Below are positions 1 to 11,268 of a stretch of 64,000 nt of DNA, piece after piece. Origin of the DNA: Euborellia annulipes (Eukaryota > Arthropoda > Insecta > Dermaptera > Anisolabididae). The DNA lies in contig JAKCPI010004364.1 in the NCBI GenBank assembly GCA_023213315.1, positions 157,433 to 221,432 on the forward strand. The letters are read 5' to 3'. The position numbers and the translations under genes were made by a program. Every line of letters starts with the position of its first letter. The stretch's first letter is position 1. The notes beneath the pieces are model-generated. The model saw only the letters and a list, made by a program, of their open reading frames with translations, was not told the origin of the DNA and made no database searches.

Positions 1-2026
1 TTAAAAAAATCGTTCGAGTCGTTTTTGAGAAAAAACAAACGTATGTACTGTACATGGCTCGTTTAATAGCATAAGATAAGATATTCAATTCATTCGTTGG
101 TATGTTTGCGATATCGTATGTTAGTATGTATTATAAATATCCTTAAAAAATAGCTGATGCCCGTCGCCTTACCGATATTTTAGAATTCGCTCTAGGTTAT
201 AAAAAGGTTGAGGGCTGGGTTAGAAAAAGTAAAAAGTAAATTTCAAAAAAATCATATAGTATAATAATTATAATTAGCAATTATATCAGACAAACCAATG
301 CAGCTTTATTTTTTTAACTTTATCATGTCTATTGATATTTGTAATTGGAAACCTCACCTCAATAAAACCCCTGGAACCACAAAATGTCAATCTCTATTAG
401 ATAGAGATTAAATAGACTCTAATTTATCAGGCCATTAAAGAATCTTTAAAGAAATAAACCTGTCTGTGTTCATTAGTATCCTAAAGTAAATATCGTTTTA
501 CTTCGTTTAACGTTGAATCCACTTAACGGAGGTGTGATTCACTATATTTGCTAGACATTGCAAATAGACATTTTTTCAAACCATTTTCTTTTCCTATTGA
601 GCGTCTTATCTTATTTGAACTAATGGATTTCAAGACACTTCAAACGTTTAAACAGAACGCTTTCTGAGATAATTTGTCACTGTCCAATTTTTTATTTTTT
701 TTATTTTCACTAGTAGCTCTTCTTTTAGCTTTTAAATATTTAATTTCCCTACAGAAATTTTTCGTTAATGATCGATTATATATATTTTTTTTTTTGATCT
801 TCACTTCTTACTTACGAATATCCTGAATTTTAAATGTGATAAATAAGTCAATTATCATCAAGTCAATATATTTGAATAGAATATCATTATTTATCTACAG
901 TACTTCTATCATTATTTATTCTTTCCCCAGGTTTATACAATTTTCTCTTTTTTTTCGAATTATAAAATCGCAAAAATTTTGTGCTGAAACAAAAAACAAA
1001 ACAAAAATCCTATAAATTTCGTAGACATTTTAATCAAGTTGGTTTATCAACTACAAACCGAATGTCACAGTCATTATATACCTATAATAAATAATGGCTT
1101 GTTTATCTTTTCTCCTTGATTACTGTATTTATTAGATTCTCTGAAAATTTGAATATAAATTAACTTAACAAATTATCCAAAAGCTATTCGTATTTTCAAT
1201 TTATTTATTTTCTAGAGAAAGTATAAATTCAACAATACTCTGAATCTCTCAAAGGATTGTTGCTTGTGCTAATTTACCACTCATATTTTTCTTGTAGTCT
1301 GGCCTCGAGTTACCTGAGCTAAGATTAAATATATACACACATTTTCAAATAAATGTCTTTAAATTCAGTAGGAAAACTCAAGTTCGGACTATCTCATAGC
1401 CAAAAAAATCTCGATCGATTGGTTTAACAGATAGTGTAGGAGGATATTTATTAATTTTTAGTTATCAATATAGTCCGTATTTAAAAAATTAAGAAATACC
1501 ATAAATTAAATAAATACACTTGTTGATTAATCAAATGAATTATGAATATTTATTTATTTAATTAATATCTACTTAGGGAATAAACAAGCCCACTTGTTTG
1601 TGAACGAGCCCTCACTCATCCCTTTTGACAGAGCTAAATATTGTAGCTACATATATAAACCTCTCTCTCTCTCTCTCTATCCCTCTTGTTCATATTATTA
1701 TTGACCGCTGATGCCGATGGGGAATCATCGATAAACCAACAAATCCTGGACATGACGCTTTTCCAACCGGAAAATACATTGTGTGAATGGCTCTTGTCCC
1801 TTTTCCCGTCCATCAGAGGTTCCTCTCTGCCCCTGAATAGGCCCTATTAATGCATGGCCACGTTATGCTATGCATTCGGCATATTAATACCAAACTGAGA
1901 GAGATTTTATTTAGATTCACGGCTAAACAACTTTATTATAAAATCAATCCATTTAAAAGTAAAAATATTATAGATATTTAGGTGGACAAAAACGTATTTA
2001 AATTTCGTTTGTTTATTCAAGGATAT
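1..2026. other. AT-rich non-coding DNA
   Basis: I see no credible exon on either strand. The stretch is AT-rich with short homopolymer runs. It contains one GC-richer island (listed separately) and a CT microsatellite near 1,662-1,680. It lies upstream of, or inside a 5' intron of, the GSE1-like gene. Confidence 0.6.
1600..1900. promoter_or_regulatory. GC-richer unique island, candidate regulatory DNA
   Basis: About 300 bp of mixed-composition, non-repetitive sequence stand out from AT-rich surroundings. They start with a CT run and include ATCGAT and ATTAAT-type sites and a TGCATGGCCACG stretch. No frame is open across it. The regulatory role is inferred only from composition and from similar islands spaced along the 26-kb gene-free region. 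Confidence 0.25.
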
Positions 2027-2455
2027 ACTATTACTATTAGTATTTGAAATTCCTATTGGGATCTCCGTTTATTTACCCGAGGTGCTTACGTGCTCGAAGA
2101 CAGACACCTCAAACCCAACCGATCTCTGGCCATAATCATCCATTTACCGGCACCACGTGAAGTTACATTATTTCCTATCTCTAACTCCTCCTCCTGCCTT
2201 AGTTTCTAGCTAGTGAACCAATCCTTATTTCTGGTTCCACCCGGTTCTTTTTTATCCAACCTTTGCTATGCTAAGGAGGATGTCCTAGTTTGAGGAGGGT
2301 CTTCCTCAGCACCGGCGTGTAGCCTACTCCTTTCGAAGAATGCATCACTGTGAGGAAACCTTCTTTACGTCCCTTTCACTGCAACTCCCTCTCCTCGTAG
2401 AGTTGCCTGGGGCTATTATGGTGAGATCCTATATTCCAGGACTTGCTTAAGGATA
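2027..2455 (-). mobile_element. SINE (family B), body only, head missing
   Basis: Read on the minus strand, this matches the body of the SINE at 49,811-50,366 over about 420 bp. Shared blocks include ATAGGATCTCACCA, CAACTCTACGAGG, GTAGGCTACACGCCGG and GCACCTCGGGTAAATAAACG. It ends in a degenerate AAT-type tail at 2,027-2,045. The tRNA-like 5' head present in the other copy is absent, so this copy is 5'-truncated. Confidence 0.75.
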
Positions 2456-3067
2456 TAACTAGTATAATTAGGTGAAATAGCTTGTTTAGGAGATTTAATT
2501 CGAAAATTATTTGACGCGTTGTTTGCAAAAGTAAATAAGTTGCTATATTAATTATTTATTCCAAAAACTTCTCTTGTGGTCAAAATATTAACGTCATATC
2601 TTTGCACGTCTGGTGGTTAATACTGTATCTTCGTAAGTTAGGATTGATTAGTTTAGCCAAGAAACTTAAATCCTTTTTTCATGAATACTTGTTTTGCCCG
2701 ACACTTTTAGTTTTAAAATAATAACGCTATCTTTTTTTTCATTTATTTGATAATATTATCACTATCATAAATTATATTTTTTATCAATAGTTAAAGTTAA
2801 TAAACAACGCTTTACCTAATAAATTTGAATAGGTATTAACTTTTCTTTCGTTTTTTCATTTATTTTCAATTAGTCTCTATTTATCAGAAATCAATTAATT
2901 AAAAAAAAATTCCAATGTTATAATAGTTTTAAACATAACACTCTTTTCTACGGCTCTAACCCTTGGAGCAGAGTTAGAGGTCGCTCTTAACTTACCAAGG
3001 TTGAAATTTTGACCAAAAAAAATTAATTAAAATTTAAAAATGGCTAAATAATTATTAACGGAGTTGA
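2456..3067. other. AT-rich non-coding DNA
   Basis: No gene, repeat copy or long open frame is visible. The stretch separates the SINE body from the foldback element at 3,068. Confidence 0.5.
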
Positions 3068-3484
3068 TATGACCTACACATGTAACTGCAAACTTGACAA
3101 GCATGCACGCGCAATCTTTTTGTACAAGCAAACTGTAGCCTCTCTAGGAGATTTTTGCCCAAGCATTTTAATTGTACAAGCCGCTTGATGCTTAATCATG
3201 CCAAGCATATTTGCTCAAGCAAAACTCTAGATGTCTTGACATTTGATATTTAAATATGTATTAATTCATTTAATATTTCAATTTAAATGTTAATATTTAT
3301 TGTGTCTCTGTTTGAAGAAAGTGAGTATTTCTTGTTATCTTCGAATAAATAACCCTTTGTTTCGCTCATTTTGAGGTTAATTTTCGGCATAAGCTGTATG
3401 GTGCCGAAGGGAATTTGTGCATGCTTATACAAAAAGATTGCACATGCATACTTGTCAAGTTTGCAGTTACGTGTGTAGCCGCCT
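3068..3484. mobile_element. Foldback/MITE-like element with about 55-bp inverted ends
   Basis: The left end (from about 3,071) carries TAACTGCAAACTTGACAAG and then GCAATCTTTTTGTA. The right end (to about 3,477) is its reverse complement with a few changes. The inverted arms are about 55 bp and enclose about 300 bp with no coding potential. The arrangement fits a non-autonomous DNA transposon. No target-site duplication could be fixed by eye, so the superfamily is open. Confidence 0.7.
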
Positions 3485-4950
3485 TAAGATGTCAAAAAAA
3501 TTAAGAAAATTTTGTTTTTACTTTTTCTTTTGTTCCTTTATGTCCACAATTGCTCTCTCGTGATTATTTCCCAATAATAATTGAATCGTCAATTCCTAAA
3601 TATCTTGTAAAATATTCAAACGTAAAATTATTCTATTCACAGAGGGGAATTACTTATCTATTGTTTTTTTTAAACGTTAAAATTAAAAACTCATGAATAA
3701 TAAAATTTACACTAATAATGAATGATCTAACCAAACGATTTTATATTCATAAAAAAATTTAATTACAACCTTTCAAAAAATACATTAAGTTAAATGTATA
3801 AAAATAACATTATTCATAAATTATTTTATATGATTTAAATATTAATTAATGATAATTAAAACACCGATTATAACCGGGAATAGGCTTAATCAACTAACTC
3901 AATATTGATATTGGCAAGTGGGCGAGTTGTGGGGGTGGAGGGGGTTTGTGTCAGCCAGGCAATCCGACCACAGAGAATGTTAACTCTTTATTGATAATTA
4001 GCTTGTATGGCGTATGGTTAGGGGGGGGAGGGCAATGCAATTGGGATGCGCTTTAATAGGATCAGTCAAAATTGTTCTATTTCTGGTCAAAGGGGGAATT
4101 TACAGATTTACCGTATTTAAAGTAGTAATATTTTTCACTTGTTAATCTGAACAAGGTAAAAAAAAAATATCTAAATTTATTACTGTTTTAAAATCAACAA
4201 TCCTAAATAAAGCAGATGTTTACATAACTAGCATGTGATTTTTATGCATTTATTTTCAAATCAAAAGTATTTTGAAATGAATATTTATTATTCCTTTGAC
4301 GATCATTATTTTGTTGCATATACAAATGGATTTTCCTATATTTGTATTAGACATCAGCCCTAACTGAAGTTCTTCAAATTGTTAGTTCTCTTCTCATTCT
4401 GCTATTGTATAAATTACTCTCGTTTTAGTTAATTTAGGGATCGCTTTGAAAAGTAACTTTCTTGCCAATAATATCAATACTATTAATGATTGCTCTTGTA
4501 TTATCAATAGAAGTATAACCAAAATTTATCTCATATCGATGAACTAAAATATTGTTAAATAATCAACTCAGCCCCGAGGCTCACATCAATCAGGATTGGA
4601 TCCTACTGTCTATATCGGATTTCAAATTTTTATTTTTCGTTTTAATTAAAAAAAAAAAAAAAAACATATATATATATTAATTATACATATATCTCTATCT
4701 TTCTCTTTTTGATCTCATCCATTATTTTATTTTAAAATTAAATTTAAGATTACTCTTTACGTCCCATTGAGCTGAAAAGATAATCCTTAACTGAATAAAC
4801 TAATTAAACAAAATAAAAATTAAGAGATTTTTTTTTTCACAAACATCTAACAGCATTTTTAAACTAATCCTTAATTTCATTAATTTTTTTTATGATGAAA
4901 ATTGAAACAGTGTTTGTCGAGAAACGTTTCATTTGCTTTGTTGAACAAAT
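3485..4950. other. AT-rich DNA with a small G-rich patch
   Basis: Mostly AT-rich with no exon. Bases 3,893-4,080 are GC-richer (GGGCGAGTTGTGGGGGTGG and a run of eight G at 4,021) and could be another short regulatory island. Poly-A and TA runs lie at 4,645-4,680. Confidence 0.4.
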
Positions 4951-4984
4951 CCATATCCGATGAACACACTTAGAAAAGCCGACA

Positions 4985-5440
4985 GATTAATTAAAAGTGT
5001 GAGCTCAGGCCTAGGAAGGATTAAAACCTCTAGAGAGATAGAGAGAGAGAAAACGCGTGGGGGGATGAAATCCACTCCACCACTTGGCGATCCGCTTAAA
5101 ACGGGAACGAGGCGTGGCACTTTGGATGGGGGCTGTAAAGACAAGCGGGGGTGGATTTCGGTCAACACGCCAAAAGCTGTCCTCTTCCTGTATAATCCCA
5201 GATCCCTTCATTACACAACACCTCCCTCATGGTGGAGGAACTAGGATGTGATGCTTTTGTCTTCTTTTCTCTTTTATACATGACCATTGCATGCAAATTG
5301 CGACCCGTCCCGCCTTCTCCATCTCTTTTTTTCACCCTTTTTTCAACCCCTCTATTCTTTTTAGCTTCTCCTCCATTCAACAAGCTTTACCTTCGCTTAC
5401 CAAGTGAACTGTACAGCTCAAAGCCAGGCTCAGCTTTACG
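4985..5440. promoter_or_regulatory. GC-richer island, candidate regulatory DNA or untranslated exon
   Basis: A 450-bp island of balanced composition with a short GA run (5,035-5,050) sits in AT-rich DNA. Several overlapping short ORFs occur on both strands, but none has domain-like sequence or is favoured over the others, so I do not call a gene. It could hold an untranslated first exon or an enhancer. Confidence 0.25.
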
Positions 5441-6189
5441 TTAAATCGATTTTTCTTCTTTTTGCCTTTCTTTATTTTATCCTCTTCTACGGTGTTGAGA
5501 AAATGTTATTAACAGAGATTTCAACTTATTATCGATTGTGTTCCTTCTTCTTCTTCTTATTCCTTTGACAGCTTCTATTTTCATTTCCCTAGCAAACCGC
5601 TAAAGGATATTTTTTATTTTCTCTCAAAATCAATCATAGCATTAACCCTTTCTTCAAGTGGAAATAGCTTCATCTCCATTTTGATAAAATTGCCTTTTAT
5701 TTCCTTTTATATAGAAAAGACCTTTGAGTATAATGGAAATCAAGTAATCATACAAAAATTGGATTTTCGGATTTGACCCGAATTACATATTTTATTAAGA
5801 ATGAAAAAAGATAAGAGTTTGAGAAAAAATTTTAATCTACTATTATATTTGATCATCTTTTTTTCTTGATAAGATTCTCAGTCAAGACATAGTTTCGTGT
5901 TAAATATTACTTAGCGTTTGATATCGCAAAATTTGCAATTAAAATGTAGACTAAAAGTTATCTAGATATATCCCCAACTATCATTTTAAATAAAAATACA
6001 TTAACTTTACCTGCCCAACCTATGGTTGATGGGCCAAGTTAAAAATGAAAGAATGAAAGGGATACGAATCATCATCACAATAAATCTTAAGATTAAGCTG
6101 TGATGTGATGGGATGACACTGTGTCGATCGGGCTGTGACGTGCGGGGACCCTTCTCCAAAAGATATCGTACCACCGCCCTAGTCGCACT
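5441..6189. other. AT-rich DNA ending in a GC-richer patch
   Basis: No coding feature. The last 190 bp (6,005-6,189) are GC-richer and carry homeodomain-like sites (AATCTTAAGATTAAGC) and GTGACGTG. This could be a small regulatory island directly beside the transposon copy at 6,190. Confidence 0.3.
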
Positions 6190-6638
6190 AGATTTTGTGT
6201 CGAGATATTTTTAGTTTCCCATAACACCTTAGTTCCAAAATTGACCACTTGTATTTCATAAATAAAAGTAAAATGAATGGTCTTCAGAAGATTTCAAGGG
6301 CAAAATGAGAATATACATTTTAAAGAGCATCTAAAAAATAATTGATTTATGAATTTTAATCAAAATCGTTAGAGTTATACTTTTTGGTCGATGATGTTCA
6401 AAATTTTCAAGCCTCAGAGAGGCGCTTAACTTAAATATAATATATCAACCTCCTAGCTCTTTTCCTTCAGGCTTAAAAATTGTGACAGATATAGAGTCAC
6501 AAATACCAATTTGGGGGACCCACTTCTTTGGACTCATGAGACCTCAAAACATGTATTTCCATCAAAATCTCGACATCGAAATTTTTAACATGATCGCAAT
6601 ACTTTCTATAAATTTCTTATATAGGGTAAGAGAAAGTA
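6190..6638 (-). mobile_element. X-box palindromic element, partial copy
   Basis: Reverse-oriented partial copy of the family typified by 10,423-11,200. It starts with TGTGTCGAGATAT and TTTAGTTTCC, runs through GGTCTTCAGAAGATTTCA and AAAGAGCATCTAAAAAATAA, and ends with the family terminus GGTAAGAGAAAGTA at 6,638. The segment that would hold the X-box and hairpin is deleted. Confidence 0.8.
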
Positions 6639-7399
6639 ATATTATGATACCAGTCGAAGACGAACCTTGCGCTAGTATTATTATATTTTCTCAATTCATG
6701 TCGTTCTCAAAATTCCCTTGATCAATCACCCCTATTAAGTTAGTAACCCTCGTTTCGATTTGCGCAGCTTTCTTTCCGTTCCCTCCCTAAAATACAGAGC
6801 CCTCAGAGCCCAATTATTTCTTTCCTCTCTAAAAGCCATTCCCTTTTTTTTACACAAAACAAATAAATTTTATTTTATAATTGTTGAGCGATTGAATGAT
6901 TTTGATAGCCTGCGGAGAGTGAAAACAACAAACTCCAATATCCTTGTTATTAGGTTTGTAATTAAAATTTTTTTTACATATATTTCAAATTATATTTTAT
7001 TAAACACAAATACCATAATTTAGTTATTAGCAAAGCCATCATTTTATTGTCTGTATTTATTTATTTATTTATTTATTTATTTATATAAAATAGGAAGTAA
7101 TAATTCTCATTGTGAGATCTTTTTTAGAGATCGATAAATATTCTTCCTTAAGTGTTTTTTTTTCTGCTTTGGATCTTCTACATGTACGTTGTTCCCTTCC
7201 CTTTGGAGCTGATCTAAACCCAAAAGTTTGCTTATTATTTGTGTCTTGTAAATAATCTCTTTAAGCCCAAACAAAACACTTCTGGCCAAACAAATCTGGT
7301 TACAATATTTGTTTCTAAAATTAAATTAGGATAGAGATAGAGAAGAGTTCTCGCAAATAATCTTGCATAACATAAAAAAATGACGTTAATTTATGTGCT
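6639..7399. other. AT-rich DNA with TTTA microsatellite
   Basis: No gene is visible. A TTTA tandem microsatellite occupies about 7,054-7,086. The remainder is AT-rich. Confidence 0.5.
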
Positions 7400-7845
7400 G
7401 ACCTGGCGCTACCTCTCCCTATTTCTTATCTAATATTCCATTAAGGCGCTCTTCTTGAGAAGAGTCGACCATGACATTTTTTTTAAGTTCATCCAAAAAT
7501 AGGCCAGTCACTTGTCTTCGATCAACTTTTAATTCCCCTCGGCAGTTTTAATCACATAGTGAAGGGAGAGGAGGCCCTCTCTGGCTTGTTAGACCCCATG
7601 TTTACCACTCTCTGTTTTCTCGCTGTGTATTACCTGTTAGAATGTATGTACTCGTATGTGTGAGGGTGTGTTGGATTGTTTTATCGCCCCAACGCGCCAG
7701 GCAGCCCTCTTGCCAATCCCCAATCCCATGGTTGCTATGGCAACCCGCCCCCATTGATATTCCCCACTCGTTTGTATATATGGTGAAGAGTTTGAGGCTC
7801 TGCAACACACACCACACACCGCATTGCTCTCTCCTTGGCAACCTT
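7400..7845. promoter_or_regulatory. GC-rich island with X-box and CCAAT motifs
   Basis: A 450-bp non-repetitive island. Its core at 7,710-7,760 packs CCAAT-type sequence, a perfect 14-bp RFX X-box palindrome and a GC-rich CCCGCCCCC stretch. A second half-site (TTGGCAACC) lies near 7,835. Dense motifs and no open frame suggest a promoter or enhancer, perhaps of the downstream GSE1-like gene. That link is inference. Confidence 0.4.
7731..7744. promoter_or_regulatory. RFX X-box in unique sequence
   Basis: GTTGCTATGGCAAC is a perfect inverted repeat matching the X-box consensus bound by RFX transcription factors, known for control of ciliary genes in animals. Unlike the X-boxes in the transposon copies, this one lies in unique GC-rich DNA. 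Confidence 0.6.
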
Positions 7846-8225
7846 TTCGATATTAAATTATTTATTATTAAAATTGATCCCTACACTTAACTCGCAACCC
7901 CTTAACATTCTTGTTCTGGTCTAATAATTTCTACTGTATTTGATGAAATTGATTTCCCTTATTTATGGTTTCAATCCTTAATTACTTAACAATCTCTATT
8001 TCTTTGGTTAAAATTTTAAGATTAGAGTTGAGCTGAGAAAAAATCCAAAACGGTTCAGATAGAAATTATTAAAATAAAATAATATTTTTTTTATGAACCC
8101 CCCATTTCTTATTAATTATCCATTTCATTTAACAATCGTTTAATTAATCGCTTTAAGCGATTCTGTCATTTAAGTGATTAAATTTGCGATTATCTCTTGA
8201 CCATACATTTTCTTTTTGGTATTTT

Positions 8226-8860
8226 CTACCTATATCTGAATATAGATAGTGAGAAATGATTGGAATTATGTCAAAAATTCGATGTCGAGATTTTGATGGA
8301 TCTTCACGATTTAAGTTTAAGTTAGCCTGAATTCAACAAAGTGGTATTCGCGACATGGTGTTTGAGTGTGTCTGTGAACAAAATATCTAAAGAACGAAAA
8401 GAGCTAGGAGGTTTTAAATTTTATATTTAATTTAGGCACCCTACTGGGATGTGACACGAAGCTTTTGAACAAAATCGGCCAAAAAGTACTAGTACTTTAC
8501 CGATGTACTTTTTCAGTTTTTTCTATTTTCTCAAAATTCGCTCCAACGATTTTGATTAAAATTCAAAAATCAATTATTTTTTCGATTCTATTTAAATGTT
8601 CTCATTTTACTCTTGAAATCTTTTGAAGCACACTTTACTCTTGTACTTTATAGAAAAGATAGGAGAAATGGTTGCCATGGTAACAAAATATAAATATTTT
8701 CCCATGTTTATAAATTTTACATCTTGAATTTTAATATATCGGTGAAAACTAAATATATGTCGACACAAAAAAATCTGCTGTGACAAGCACAGAACACAAA
8801 TTTCTCTTACAAAAGGTAAGAGAAAATTGTGTGCTGTGCGATTAGTCACACCAGATTTTT
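8226..8860 (+). mobile_element. X-box palindromic element, 3'-truncated copy
   Basis: Forward copy starting in the degenerate left terminus (CTACCTATAT) and following the full family order: ATTCGATGTCGAGATTTTGA, GCGACATGG, AAGAGCTAGGAGG, AGTACTAGTACTTTAC, the X-box at 8,671-8,684, GTCGACAC, and the internal hairpin ending CACCAGATTTTTT. The right terminal repeat is missing. Minus-strand open frames across it have no independent support. Confidence 0.88.
8671..8684. promoter_or_regulatory. RFX X-box inside transposon copy
   Basis: GTTGCCATGGTAAC matches the canonical X-box at every specified position. The same 14-mer recurs at the same place in other copies of the element. Confidence 0.6.
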
Positions 8861-10268
8861 TATTATACAAATAAATTAGCAAATTTTCGTTTCGGGCAAA
8901 GAAAATTTCAATCTTTTTTTTAATCAATATAAAATAGTCAAACAGATGAATAAAACGCAAAGGTCGGGCGTTCTTTTGAAACTCACTGTTCAATGAATTC
9001 AAAAAGTTTACACTTTTTACGTCATTTCTCAAATCACTTTCGTTTTTTACGTTCCCTATGAAGAGCTACTTACTAGCTTTGATAGAAAATTTTTATAATT
9101 TTTTTTTTAAATCAATAATAAATACAATCTGCACAATTTTTATAGATTCATTGAATATTTCTTCTTTTTATAGATAGGCTTATAAATTATTAAAGATAGG
9201 GAAAATTTACATGAGTTTGTGTTTTGATTGGGCCAATTCTGGACTCGAACTAGGATGTATAGTGTAAGAGAAAGTAAAAAATAGTAAGCGTGTTTGTTGA
9301 TATTCATATCAATTCGCAAATTATATGAAATTATTTAGCTTTTTTTTTAAACATTTCATTTCTCATTCTTTCGCCTGTTATAAATTTTTTTAAGTCGCTC
9401 AAAAGAAAAGGGAAATTGTACTCTGTTGCGTATCCTCCCTTAATAAGTTCATTACCCGAGCATCCCTCGCTTTTTTTTTTTAACGCCAACTCCATGATGT
9501 CGAATTTTAATTCTATCGGAAGCCACAATAATAAAACTCGATTTGTTTTCGCATCTCATTCTCCCCTCCCGCCTATTCTTTCCATCCTGATTAGTTCATT
9601 TTGTGTTTTGGTTAATGAATTCATACGAACTGGTCTCTACTGCCATTTAACGACCCATGTGCAATCGTGTTTATTATATATTGGCCTAAACATGTAATTT
9701 TATTATCCGCCAATTGTGGAGGATTTTCATTAGTAAAAATTTAAATATATTCTTAATTTACTAGCTCTTATAATTAATATATTATTATTCGTATAAATGA
9801 CATCGACATGTCGAACATTTTACATCTTTAACTCTATTGCCCTGCCAGATGATAAATTTTTAATTAAGTAAATTTTTTTTCAAATATTTTTGAATAAATT
9901 TTTCGTTTTAGAAACCAGCTCCGCTCACAGAATGTTTTTTTTTTTTTTTTTTTATTTAACATTTGGCCTCGGAATCCAAATTCATTTGGCCAGTACAAAA
10001 AAAAATGAATATTCATTTGAGACTTGGCCGTATTAACTGATGAGCATATTACATCTTATGTGAAAATATTATATTTTTATATGATTTTGTATATGTGTCT
10101 ATATAACAACTCTATCTGCATCTCAATGGTGTACATCTTAAGATTGCCAAATGTCTTTATTTAATTAAAACAGAAACGTGTTCTGGATTGAGATTTTTAT
10201 TCGATAGAGGCTCTTCTTTTGGCTGACATCCTCTCTTCCTGTCTATTATTCTACAAAAAAATATGATT
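8861..10268. other. AT-rich non-coding DNA
   Basis: No exon is recognised. A small remnant GTAAGAGAAAGTA near 9,265 matches the terminus of the X-box element. Bases 9,530-9,710 are slightly GC-richer. A fragment at 10,207-10,250 (CTTTTGGCTGACATCCTCTC) matches the right arm of the small palindrome at 56,010-56,106. Confidence 0.5.
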
Positions 10269-10337
10269 AAAAATAAATAAATAAAATCATTAGACCCTTT
10301 AATCAAAATAGCGAAAATGAAATTCTTTGATAAATAA
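10269..10337 (+). repeat. Direct repeat, left copy
   Basis: About 69 bp, including CATTAGACCCTTTAATCAAA, recur at 11,200-11,268 with three visible differences. The two copies flank the complete X-box element. About 85 bp separate this copy from the element, so it is not a simple target-site duplication. Confidence 0.8.
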
Positions 10338-10888
10338 GAAATTATATATAATATTTAAGATATTATATACATTCATCAGACAATTGATGTCGCACCCCAC
10401 AGAGAACCACTTGACCCCTTTTTACTTTCTCTTACCTATGTATATATGTAATATATATATAGAAAGTATTGGATTCATGTCAAAATTCGATGTCGAGATT
10501 TTGATGGATCTTTACGTTTTGAGGTCCCCTGTATCCAAAAAAGTGGTTTTCGCGACATGGTATGTCTGTCTGTGTGTCTTGTGTGTGTGTTCAATTTTAA
10601 GCATGAAGGAATTGAGCTAGGAGGTTGAAATTTTATATTTAAGTTAAACACCCCCGGGACCGGAAAAATAAGCTTTTAATCAAAATCGGCCAAAGAGTAC
10701 TAGTACTTTACTGATGTACTTTTTCAGTTTTTTTCGATTTTCTCAAAATTCGCTATAACGATTTTGATTAAAATTCAAAAAATCAATTATTTTTTGGATG
10801 CTCTTTCAAATGTATATTCTCGTTTTGCCCTCAAAATTGTTTGAAGCACACTTTACTCTTGTGCTTCATAGGAAAGATAGGAGAAATG

Positions 10889-10902
10889 GTTGCCATGGTA
10901 AC
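10889..10902. promoter_or_regulatory. RFX X-box inside complete transposon copy
   Basis: GTTGCCATGGTAAC, identical to the motif at 8,671. It lies about 90 bp upstream of the internal hairpin, as in the other copies. Confidence 0.6.
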
Positions 10903-10990
10903 AAAATATAAATATTTTCCCACACTTATAAATTTTACCTCTGAATTCAAATATTCCTTACTGCAGGGAACTAAATACATGTCGACACAG

Positions 10991-11082
10991 AAAATCTGGT
11001 GTGACAAGCACAGTACACAACTTTCGATTACCGAAGGTAAGAGAAAGTTGTGTGCTGTGCGCCAGTCACACCAGATTTTTTG
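10991..11082 (+). repeat. Internal hairpin of the X-box element
   Basis: Arms AATCTGGTGTGAC / GTCACACCAGATT, GCACAG / CTGTGC and ACACAACTTTC / GAAAGTTGTGT pair to give about 32 bp of stem. Small bulges separate the blocks and the apical loop is about 17 nt. The loop contains GGTAAGAGAAAGT, the same sequence as the element's outer terminus. If transcribed, it would fold like a small-RNA precursor. Confidence 0.75.
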
Positions 11083-11199
11083 GATTCAGGGGACCTCAAA
11101 ACGTGAAGATCCATCAAAATCTTGACATCGAATTTTTGACATGAATCCAATACTTTCTCTCAATATATATATTACATATATACATAGGTAAGAGAAAGT

Positions 11200-11268
11200 A
11201 AAAATAAATAAATAAAATCATTAGACCCTTTAATCAAAGTAGCGAAAATTAAATTCTTTGTTAAATAA
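11200..11268 (+). repeat. Direct repeat, right copy
   Basis: Second copy of the 69-bp sequence at 10,269-10,337. It begins immediately after the right end of the complete X-box element. Confidence 0.8.

Larger units (their letters stand above)
10423..11200 (+). mobile_element. X-box palindromic element, complete copy
   Basis: Reference copy, 778 bp. It has inverted ends of about 110 bp, from TACTTTCTCTTACC through the TA-rich stretch, GATGTCGAGATTTTGATGG and TTTTGAGGTCCCCTG, mirrored exactly in order at the right end. Between them are a variable TGTCTGTGTG stretch, AAGTACTAGTACTTT-type sequence, an X-box (10,889-10,902) and a 32-bp-stem hairpin (10,991-11,082). No transposase is encoded, so it is non-autonomous; the superfamily is not identified. 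Confidence 0.9.

Noticed and set aside
8607..9032. 141-codon minus-strand ORF
   Set aside because: Lies mostly over a non-autonomous X-box element copy; related frames in other copies are broken.
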